64,000 nt of DNA from assembly GCA_903923395.1 (NCBI GenBank), contig CAIXXM010000042.1:1-64000 (forward strand), read 5' to 3'. Under the pieces are notes generated by a model. That model did not search any database, was not told the origin of the DNA, and saw nothing but the letters and a program-made list of their open reading frames with translations. This DNA comes from an uncultured Acidobacteriia bacterium (lineage in GTDB: Bacteria; Acidobacteriota; Terriglobia; Bryobacterales; Bryobacteraceae). Below, one piece after another: positions 24,882-32,032 of this stretch (the first letter of the stretch is position 1; each line of letters begins with the position of its first letter). The translations under genes were made by a program, and so were the position numbers.

Positions 24882-25698
24882 GTCTTCGTCCCGTCACAAC
24901 GCGGGGAATCCCTGCGAGATCTTCGAAAAACCGCACATCTTTCCAGTTCGACAGCATTTCCCGCAGTGCATTAGCCTCCCCGGCCCCGATCTCCATCGCG
25001 AGGAAACCGCCTACCCGCAATACCCGCCATGCTTCCGGCACAAGGCGGCGGTAGATATCGAGCCCATCCTCTCCGGCGAACAGTGCCAGATGCGGCTCCC
25101 AGTCATGCACTTCCCTCGACAGAGTTGGTGCATCCGCCGCCGGCACATAAGGCGGATTGGACACAACCACATCCACAGTGCCAGCCGCAAAGCCCCCCAG
25201 AAGATCCATCTGCAGAAAGCTAACGGGGGCACGGAGTCGCTCCGCGTTGCCTGCCGCCATCCGCAGTGCCGGTGCTGAGATGTCCACCGCCACCACCGGC
25301 CGATTCAACTCCAGTGCCAGAGTGACAGCAACTGCTCCGGATCCCGTACCAACATCAACAATCACCCCGCCTGGAGACTCTTTGAGAACAGTATCCACAA
25401 GTAACTCCGTCTCCGGCCTGGGAATGAGAACGTCAGGACTTACCCGGAACTCCCTGCCGTAAAACTCCTGCCGCTTTGTGACATACTGCGTGGGCTTGCC
25501 CTTCATGCGCTCATGCAGATAGCGCCCGTAATGCAGCCATTCCACTTCACGCAGTTCCTGCTCTGGATGCGCAAAGAGATAAGTCCGCTCACAGCGCATG
25601 GCAAAGCAGAGCAGGACATCCGCCGTAAGTGCGGGCACTTCCACACCGGCTTTCTCCAGCAATTCCCTTCCCTGCCGCCGGGCCGTTTGCAGGGTCAC
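24868..25698 (-). CDS. prmC: Peptide chain release factor N5-glutamine methyltransferase
   Basis: It methylates the Gln of the GGQ motif in release factors RF1/RF2, raising termination efficiency. The 276 residues have the N-terminal helical domain, the linker with YGREFRVSPDVLIPRPETELLV, the SAM-binding DVGTGSGAVAVTLA near 116-129, and the catalytic NPPY motif in VVSNPPYVPAAD near 186. No prfA is adjacent in the window. The start overlaps the stop of the acyl-CoA dehydrogenase gene by 4 bp. Confidence 0.96.
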   Translation of the reverse strand: MTLQTARRQGRELLEKAGVEVPALTADVLLCFAMRCERTYLFAHPEQELREVEWLHYGRYLHERMKGKPTQYVTKRQEFYGREFRVSPDVLIPRPETELLVDTVLKESPGGVIVDVGTGSGAVAVTLALELNRPVVAVDISAPALRMAAGNAERLRAPVSFLQMDLLGGFAAGTVDVVVSNPPYVPAADAPTLSREVHDWEPHLALFAGEDGLDIYRRLVPEAWRVLRVGGFLAMEIGAGEANALREMLSNWKDVRFFEDLAGIPRVVTGRRPKGA

Positions 25699-26771
25699 GT
25701 CAGTTCCGGTCCGAGCGCGCCGCGCATCTCAAACGGCCCCAGCGCATGGCCATAACCCCAGCGCATCGCGCGGTCAATATCATGGGGGTGATCCGCAATC
25801 TCAGGAATCAGGCCCGCCGCGTAAGTGATATGTTCGCTGATCACTTTCCGCACGAAGGGATAAGTTGCGACGGCGGCTTGCAGTCGCTCTGCAATGGGCT
25901 CAATACTCAGGAGCGCGGGGTCGAATTGGACGCCTTTGAGCGGATGATATTCGAGTGTTCGCCAGTCCAGAACTTCAATCGGGGCTTCTTTGCCCGCTTT
26001 GCGGTAACATCCCTGGCCACTCTTTCTGCCCAGCCAGCCACGCTGCAAGAGATCTTCGAGAAACGGGGCCAGCGCCGCCCCGTCCGGAACATTCTTCGTA
26101 ACTTGCGCCCAGACATCCAGGCCGATAACATCAATCAGCCGGAATGTCGCACTTTTCGGGAGGCCAATCAGCGGACCGGTCAGCCAGTCTGCTTCTTCTA
26201 TGGACAGTCCCTCTACGATCATCTCGCGCTGTACGATTGCGCTGAGGTTCGCGCCAATCCGGTTCGCGATGAAGTTAGGCGTATCTTTGCAACGCACCAC
26301 TCCCTTCCTCAGGCGTACGGTGCAGAACTGCTCCAGCGCATCGAGAATCTCCGGCCGCGTCTCCGGCCCCGGCACTAACTCAACGAGGTGCAGCACTTTG
26401 GGCGGATTGAAGAAGTGCACTCCCGCAAAGCACTGCCGGAACTCCGCGCCAAAGCCTTCCACTAAAGACCGGAGTGGAATGCCGCTGGTATTTGTGGTTA
26501 CGGGGGTGGAGCGGCGTCTGTGGACCGCGATGCGTTCATACAGCGCGCGCTTCACGGCCAGGTTCTCGGCAACAGCCTCCACCACCCAGTCACATTCCTG
26601 AATGCCCGGCAAACCGTCATCGAACGAGGAAGCCGTGACCCCTGCCGCCGCGCCGCGGAGCGCAGCCTCCGCAGTAAGATCCAGCAGCAGAACCTGCATG
26701 CCGGACTCCGCGAGTAACTCCGCGATCCTGGACCCCATGGTCCCCGCCCCTAACACTGCGACGCGTTGCAT
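25695..26771 (-). CDS. 3-hydroxyacyl-CoA dehydrogenase family protein
   Basis: An NAD-dependent oxidoreductase of the FadB/Hbd type. The 358 residues open with the Rossmann motif GAGTMG (8-13) and continue with TNTSGIPLRSLVEGF and HFFNPPKVLHLVELVPG (catalytic His/Glu region). The first C-terminal domain holds DTPNFIANRIG, and a second C-terminal repeat extends past 280 (HPHDIDRAMRWGYGHALGPFE). No enoyl-CoA hydratase domain is fused. Two C-terminal repeats make it longer than Hbd (about 283). It abuts the M20 peptidase stop (26771/26772) and overlaps prmC. Confidence 0.9.
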   Translation of the reverse strand: MQRVAVLGAGTMGSRIAELLAESGMQVLLLDLTAEAALRGAAAGVTASSFDDGLPGIQECDWVVEAVAENLAVKRALYERIAVHRRRSTPVTTNTSGIPLRSLVEGFGAEFRQCFAGVHFFNPPKVLHLVELVPGPETRPEILDALEQFCTVRLRKGVVRCKDTPNFIANRIGANLSAIVQREMIVEGLSIEEADWLTGPLIGLPKSATFRLIDVIGLDVWAQVTKNVPDGAALAPFLEDLLQRGWLGRKSGQGCYRKAGKEAPIEVLDWRTLEYHPLKGVQFDPALLSIEPIAERLQAAVATYPFVRKVISEHITYAAGLIPEIADHPHDIDRAMRWGYGHALGPFEMRGALGPELT

Positions 26772-28154
26772 TTACTTCGCCGCCGCCAGCCGCTTCACTA
26801 GCCGGTAAAGAAACTCCTGGCTCTCATAGAAACTCTGTACTGGTACACGTTCGTCCCGCCCATGCGCCCGGTTCTCACCTTCTTCAAAGAACAAGCCGTC
26901 TACACCATACGTCGGAATGCCGGCATTGCGGAGATACTTGCCATCGGTCGCGCCCGTGGACATGGTGGGTACCACAGGCACGCCGGGGAATAACTCCTCG
27001 ACCGTCATTCGGACCGGACCCATCACTGCTTCCTGTAACTTCGCCACCGGCGCACTTAGCGCGCTGGTGCGAACCTTGACGGTAACTTCCGGGTCGTTGA
27101 TGGCCCGCTCCAGAGTACCCTGCACATTGCCTGCGGTATCTCCGGGTAACATTCTGCAGTTGACCGTTGCGGAAACGCTCTGTGGCAATGCATTTTCCGC
27201 ATGTCCGCCGGTAATCATCGTCGCGACGCAAGTGGTGCGGAGCTGGGCATTGAAGAAAGGCACTTTCGACATACGTTCCACGGCTGCGGGATCAGGCGGA
27301 GTCCGTGAAACCAGTGCCATGTCGGCCGCTTCGGGACGCTTGTCAATCACGGACATTTTCTCGAAGAAGCCCTGCGTCACATCCGTCAGCCGCGCGGGGA
27401 AATCGAGGGAGCGAATCTTTCCCAGAGCATCCGCCAAATGATAGATCGCATTGTCTTTCGAAGGCAGCGAACTGTGGCCGCCGGCATTCTTCGCAATCAC
27501 ATCAAAGGTCAGAAAGGTCTTCTCCGCAGCCTGCACGCCGAGGAAGACCTTGCGGCCCTGCCGCATCACCGCATCGCCGCCCTCATTGATACAGAACTCC
27601 GCGTCAATCAGGTCACGCCGGTTCCGCACCAGCCATTCGACACCGTTATCCACACCGCTTTCCTCGCCCGCCGTCAGGGCAAGAATCAGATCGCGTTCGG
27701 GCCGGTAACCTTCCGCCTGGTAACGCAACAGCGTGGCCACCCAGATCGCCGCCATGCTCTTGTCATCCGACGTGCCGCGGCCATAGAACTGGCCCTCGGA
27801 TTCCGTGAACTTGAAGGGATCAAAGGTGGACCAATCGGAACGCCGCGCTTCCACCACATCCAAATGCGCCAACAGCAGGACCGGCCTGGCGCGACCCGTG
27901 CCGCGGTAACGCACAACCAGGTTCTTCCTCCTGGCGACATTGCCAGCGATCACAACATCCTGGGCAGGGAAACCTGCCGCGCGAAAATGCGCCGCCATCG
28001 CCTCAGCCGCAGCCGTCACATTGCCATTCGAATCCTGCGTGTTGATTTCAATCAACTGCTGGAAGAGCGCCCTGGCTCTCTTCTGCCACGATTCCGGCGG
28101 CACGGCACCCAGCGCCGCAACCGCTATAAGAAGACCTGTCAGGACATACCGCAT
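26772..28154 (-). CDS. Secreted M20 family metallopeptidase
   Basis: A di-zinc amidohydrolase/carboxypeptidase-like enzyme of 460 residues with an N-terminal signal peptide (MRYVLTGLLIAVAALGAV). Metal and catalytic residues fit M20: His97 in AHLDVV, bridging Asp130 in GRGTSDDK, catalytic Glu164 and ligand Glu165 in GEESGVD, Glu191 in NEGGDA, and a late His in RAHGRDERV near 435. The dimerisation domain lies between. It probably trims peptides in the periplasm. It is 32 bp downstream of the secreted esterase gene. Confidence 0.92.
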   Translation of the reverse strand: MRYVLTGLLIAVAALGAVPPESWQKRARALFQQLIEINTQDSNGNVTAAAEAMAAHFRAAGFPAQDVVIAGNVARRKNLVVRYRGTGRARPVLLLAHLDVVEARRSDWSTFDPFKFTESEGQFYGRGTSDDKSMAAIWVATLLRYQAEGYRPERDLILALTAGEESGVDNGVEWLVRNRRDLIDAEFCINEGGDAVMRQGRKVFLGVQAAEKTFLTFDVIAKNAGGHSSLPSKDNAIYHLADALGKIRSLDFPARLTDVTQGFFEKMSVIDKRPEAADMALVSRTPPDPAAVERMSKVPFFNAQLRTTCVATMITGGHAENALPQSVSATVNCRMLPGDTAGNVQGTLERAINDPEVTVKVRTSALSAPVAKLQEAVMGPVRMTVEELFPGVPVVPTMSTGATDGKYLRNAGIPTYGVDGLFFEEGENRAHGRDERVPVQSFYESQEFLYRLVKRLAAAK

Positions 28155-28186
28155 TTCCCCAGTGTAAGGGGCAGCGGTCCAGCAAC

Positions 28187-29008
28187 CTAACGCCCCAAGA
28201 TGCCCCGCTCGCGCAACCAGTTCTGCAGTGCTTCCGGCCAGTGCGAAGCCCCCAGCAGTTGGAAACTCTCATCATTCCCCGTCATTCCGAAACCGTGTCC
28301 GGCCTTGTTGTAGATATGCAATTCCGCCGGAACCCCGGCTTTGCGCAAATCCAGGTAAAACTGCGCCGAGACCGGCGCCAGCTTGTCATCATTGGCCACT
28401 ACCAGAAACGTCGGCGGACATTCCTTCACCGCCTTCACTTCTTCCGGCTTGAACCCCGGATAGCCCAGGACCGCGAAATCCGGCCTCGAATCTTTCGTAA
28501 ACCGGGTCTCCGCCAGCGCTGCCAAATGGCCGCCTGCCGAAAAACCCATAATCCCCACCCGCGCCGGGTCCACGCCCCACTCCCGCGCCCTGGTGCGGAC
28601 CAGCCGGATCGCCTGCAACGCATCCGCCAGAGACTCCACTTCCGCCTTGTAAACCGACCCCGGACTGTTCTGCAAGCGGCTCTTCAACACAAAAGCCGCA
28701 ATACCCATCGCATTCAGCCGCCGGGCGATGATCTCGCCCTCCTTGTCCATCACCAGGTACCTGTGTCCGCCACCCGGGCAAATAATCACCGCCGCATGCG
28801 GTTCCTGTCCCTGCGGTAGATAGACATACACGGAAGGATTGTTTACGTTCTGGACCCGGTGGAAGGCATCCGTCTTCGGCAGCCACACATCGGCCGCACC
28901 TTTCGGCATGTCCGGCCAAAGTAGAACCTCAGGCCCTTGCATCGTGTAAGGGTTCGGCACCTGGGCCAGGAGTAAGGAAGCTGTCAGGAACAGGAAACAA
29001 AGTCTCAT
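28187..29008 (-). CDS. Secreted alpha/beta hydrolase (esterase), paralogue of the 9630 gene
   Basis: The 273 residues have a signal peptide (about 1-16), CPGGGHRYLV near 78-87, the nucleophile elbow GFSAG with Ser157, an Asp in ANDDKLAPVSAQFYLDLRKA, and the His in KAGHGFGM. The layout and several blocks (VRTRAREWGVDPARVGIMGF) match the hydrolase at 9630-10475, so the two are paralogues. Acetylxylan or sugar-ester hydrolysis is likely but unproven. The gene lies between the hybrid kinase (18 bp) and the M20 peptidase, on one strand. Confidence 0.88.
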   Translation of the reverse strand: MRLCFLFLTASLLLAQVPNPYTMQGPEVLLWPDMPKGAADVWLPKTDAFHRVQNVNNPSVYVYLPQGQEPHAAVIICPGGGHRYLVMDKEGEIIARRLNAMGIAAFVLKSRLQNSPGSVYKAEVESLADALQAIRLVRTRAREWGVDPARVGIMGFSAGGHLAALAETRFTKDSRPDFAVLGYPGFKPEEVKAVKECPPTFLVVANDDKLAPVSAQFYLDLRKAGVPAELHIYNKAGHGFGMTGNDESFQLLGASHWPEALQNWLRERGILGR

Positions 29009-29026
29009 CGCCGTTCCAGTCTACAT

Positions 29027-30967
29027 TTATTCAGGCAGGTTCCGGGGCGGCAGTGCATCCATCACCGCACGGACTCTTTTCGTCAGATCGAGCGCCGAGT
29101 ACGGCTTCTGCAGAAACCCGGAAAGCCCCTTGCCCGCAAAGTGCCGCAACGCGGCTGATTCGTGATACCCGCTGGTGAGTATCACAGGCAAGCCCGGTCG
29201 CAGCATTTGCAAGCGCCGGAATAACTCCTCACCATCCATGAACGGCATCGTGAGATCTGCGATCACCAGATCAAAGTACGCCGGGGCGCTTTGGAAAAGG
29301 CGCAGTGCTTCCTCTCCATCCTTGGCCGCAGTCACCTGATAACCAAAATGCTCCAACGCCGCTTCCGTGAATCTCCGGATCAGTTCCTCATCATCCACCA
29401 CCAAAATCCGTTCTTGCCTGGCCTGCAGTGCCGCCTCTAGCACCTTCGGTTTTGGATTGCCCTTCACCGTACCCGCGACCGGTGCCAGAAATTTGAACGT
29501 GCTGCCCTGCCCCGGGGTGCTGTAAACCTTGAGCGCCCCCTTGTGGCTGCGCACAATTCCCATCACGGCAGCCAAACCCAGTCCACGGCCCGTCTTCTTG
29601 GTGGTAAAGAAGGGGTCAAAGATGCGTGAGAGAACGGCCTCGTCCATGCCGGCGCCCGTGTCGTGGACCTCCAACACCACATATTTCCCTTGCGGCAATT
29701 CCACCCCGGTCAGGATACTCCGCAGGTAAAGCTCGTCCACCTCCTGCAGCCACGTGCGGACCGTAACCGTCCCGGCCCCCTCGCCAATCGCCTCCGCGCC
29801 GTTCATCACCAGGTTCATAATGACCTGCTGCAGCTGCCCGGGGTCACCCTCAATCCGCGGCAGACCGGACGCCAATTCCAGCACCAGATGAACCTTCTTC
29901 GAGATGGAAGCCTGCACCAGCGAACCAATCTCGCCGGCCAGTTCAGAGAGGTCAATCATTTCCAGCGCGACCTGCCCCTTGCCTGCATAGGCGAGCAATT
30001 GTTTGGTCAGCAGCGAAGCACGTTCGGCGGCGCGCAGCACATCAGTCAACCGCTGATGCGATGGACTCGACGCAGGTGTCGCACCCAGCACCAGGCTGGC
30101 GTTGCCCAGAATGCCCGTCAACAGATTATTGAAATCGTGCGCTATCCCGCCGGCCAGCAACCCCAGGCTCTCCATCTTTTGCGTCTGCTGCAGATGCTCC
30201 CGGAATTGCCGCTGTGTCGTAATGTCGCGGGCAATGTGTGACGCGCCAATGATCTCCCCATGCACGTTCCGGATCGGCGAAACCGTCAAAGAAACCGACA
30301 CCGGCGCGCCGCTTTTCGTGATCCGAACGGTTTCAAAAGATTCGACGCGCTCGCCCGCGCGGATCCTGGCGAGGATGTTCTTTTCCTCATCCATGCGGTC
30401 CAGCGGCAGCAGCACGCTCATTGGCCGGCCCACAATCTCGCGGAACGTGTACCCATAAAGCCGTTCCGCCGCCGGATTCCACGATTCGATAATGCCCTCC
30501 GGCGATTTGCCCACAATGGCATCCCCGGAGGATTCCACAATCGCGGCAAGATGGGCCAGCGCCTTTTCGTATGCAACCCGCTGCGTGATATCCCGCGCGA
30601 CATGCGAAGCCCCAATCACATCGCCGGCGTGGTTGCGAATCGGAGAAATGGTGAGCGAAACATGCACCGGCTCACGGTTCTTCCGCAGCCGCACCGTTTC
30701 AAAGTGCCGGACCCGTTCCCCGCGCTTGGCCGCCTCCAGGATCGCCACCTCTTCGTCCTGCCGTTTCTGCGGAATAAGGAAGCTCATATGCTGCCCCAGG
30801 GCCTCATCTTCGCTGTACCCGTAAAGCTGTTCGGCACCGGAATTCCAGCTTAAGACCACTCCGTTCAGATCTTTGCCGATGATGGCGTCCTCAGACGATT
30901 CCACAATCGCCGCCAGGCGCATCAAACCGTCTTCGTAAAATCCGTGCGGAACTCCTGCTGGACTCAC
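29027..30967 (-). CDS. Hybrid sensor histidine kinase with tandem PAS domains and receiver
   Basis: The 646 residues have no membrane segment, so this is a cytoplasmic sensor. Order: PAS 1 (about 14-128), PAS 2 (about 136-250), a dimerisation/phosphoacceptor helix with GGIAHDFNNLL (His277), an ATPase domain (about 375-495, N-box near VIMNLVMNGAEAI, GTGAGMDE), and a C-terminal receiver (about 520-640) with phospho-Asp in IADLTMPFMDGEE and Lys in FLQKPYSAL. The two PAS copies are strikingly alike, pointing to internal duplication. No DNA-binding response regulator is adjacent. First gene of the minus-strand run to prmC. Confidence 0.94.
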   Translation of the reverse strand: MSPAGVPHGFYEDGLMRLAAIVESSEDAIIGKDLNGVVLSWNSGAEQLYGYSEDEALGQHMSFLIPQKRQDEEVAILEAAKRGERVRHFETVRLRKNREPVHVSLTISPIRNHAGDVIGASHVARDITQRVAYEKALAHLAAIVESSGDAIVGKSPEGIIESWNPAAERLYGYTFREIVGRPMSVLLPLDRMDEEKNILARIRAGERVESFETVRITKSGAPVSVSLTVSPIRNVHGEIIGASHIARDITTQRQFREHLQQTQKMESLGLLAGGIAHDFNNLLTGILGNASLVLGATPASSPSHQRLTDVLRAAERASLLTKQLLAYAGKGQVALEMIDLSELAGEIGSLVQASISKKVHLVLELASGLPRIEGDPGQLQQVIMNLVMNGAEAIGEGAGTVTVRTWLQEVDELYLRSILTGVELPQGKYVVLEVHDTGAGMDEAVLSRIFDPFFTTKKTGRGLGLAAVMGIVRSHKGALKVYSTPGQGSTFKFLAPVAGTVKGNPKPKVLEAALQARQERILVVDDEELIRRFTEAALEHFGYQVTAAKDGEEALRLFQSAPAYFDLVIADLTMPFMDGEELFRRLQMLRPGLPVILTSGYHESAALRHFAGKGLSGFLQKPYSALDLTKRVRAVMDALPPRNLPE

Positions 30968-31052
30968 GCTATCTTAATACCACTAAACAGCCGCGGGGGA
31001 TCCCTATCAGACGTACGATTCCATACAATATAGCCTCTGCGTTGCTCATACC

Positions 31053-31057
31053 GGAGG
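31053..31057 (+). promoter_or_regulatory. Shine-Dalgarno that favours a TTG start
   Basis: GGAGG lies five bases before the TTG at 31063 but 23 bases before the ATG at 31081. The spacing supports the TTG as the true start of the Tat-exported TIM barrel protein. Confidence 0.6.
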
Positions 31058-31062
31058 AAAAC

Positions 31063-31980
31063 TTGATAAGATTCGCCCTGATGACGCGCCGTGATTTTCT
31101 CCCCGCTCTTGCCGGAATGACCGCCCTCGCCGCCAAGGCGCAACAGGGCTATCCCGTGAAACCGCAGCAGCAGGACCCCCATCCGCCTGCCGCCTTCCTG
31201 CTGAAGCCCAAACTTGGGCGGCTCAAACAATCGGTCTGCTCTGGCGTCTTCCCCAAAGGCCTCACTTTCGACGAACAGTGCAAGCTCGCCGCGGACCTTG
31301 GCTTCTACGGCATCGACCTGCAAACGCCAGAGAAGTTCGCCACTCTCAAGAAACACGGCCTGATTTCCACCATGACCGCCGGCGGTGGCGGCGCACTGCA
31401 GGATGCACTGAACAACAAGGCCAACCATGCCGCGATCGAGAAGACCATGCATCAAACCATCGATCTGTGCGCCGAAGCAGGCTCACCCAACCTGATCACC
31501 TTCTCTGGCAACCGCCGCGGTCTATCTGACGCGGAAGGTGCCGATAACTGCGTCGCTTTTCTGAACCGGGTGAAAGCTCACGCGGAAGACAAGAACGTCA
31601 ACATCTGCATGGAACTGCTCAACAGCCGTGTGAATCACAAGGACTACCAGAATGACCACGTTGACTGGGGTGTGAGCGTCTGCAAGCGCGTCAACTCACC
31701 CAAGGTCAAACTGTTGTTCGACATCTATCACATGCAAATCATGGATGGTGATATCGTGCGCCGCATCCAGGAGAATTTCGAATGGATGGGACACTTCCAC
31801 ACCGGTGGCGTTCCAGGGCGGCATGAGATCGACAATGACTCACAGGAGCTCAACTATCACTGGGTGGCCAAAGCTCTGGCGGACATGGGCTACCAAGGTT
31901 TCATCGCGCACGAGTATTCCCCCGTGCGCGACGCCATCAAGTCACTCAAGGAAGCACGGGATATCTTCACGGTCTCCTAA
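31063..31980 (+). CDS. Tat-exported hydroxypyruvate isomerase-like TIM barrel protein
   Basis: About 305 residues from the TTG start. The N-terminus carries a twin-arginine signal (TRRDFLPALAGMTALAAKA), so the folded protein is exported. The mature part is a xylose isomerase-like barrel (hydroxypyruvate isomerase branch) with FYGIDLQTPEKFATLKKHG, NICMELLNSRVNHKD (metal Glu), KLLFDIYHMQIMDGD (metal Asp/His) and GHFHTGGVPGRHE. Such proteins are usually cytoplasmic, so export is notable but common in this phylum. Convergent with the large protein at 32033. Confidence 0.88.
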   Translation: MIRFALMTRRDFLPALAGMTALAAKAQQGYPVKPQQQDPHPPAAFLLKPKLGRLKQSVCSGVFPKGLTFDEQCKLAADLGFYGIDLQTPEKFATLKKHGLISTMTAGGGGALQDALNNKANHAAIEKTMHQTIDLCAEAGSPNLITFSGNRRGLSDAEGADNCVAFLNRVKAHAEDKNVNICMELLNSRVNHKDYQNDHVDWGVSVCKRVNSPKVKLLFDIYHMQIMDGDIVRRIQENFEWMGHFHTGGVPGRHEIDNDSQELNYHWVAKALADMGYQGFIAHEYSPVRDAIKSLKEARDIFTVS

Positions 31981-32004
31981 GTATTAGCCGGCAAAACGGA
32001 CCTC

Positions 32005-32031
32005 GGGGCGGCGGCGAATGCTAACCGCCCC
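32005..32031. terminator. GC-rich hairpin between convergent genes
   Basis: A perfect inverted repeat of GGGGCGG (32005-32011) and CCGCCCC (32025-32031) has a 13-nt spacer. It sits in the 52-bp gap between convergent stops, where it could act as a bidirectional terminator, but no T-tract follows in either direction. Confidence 0.4.
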
Positions 32032-32032
32032 C

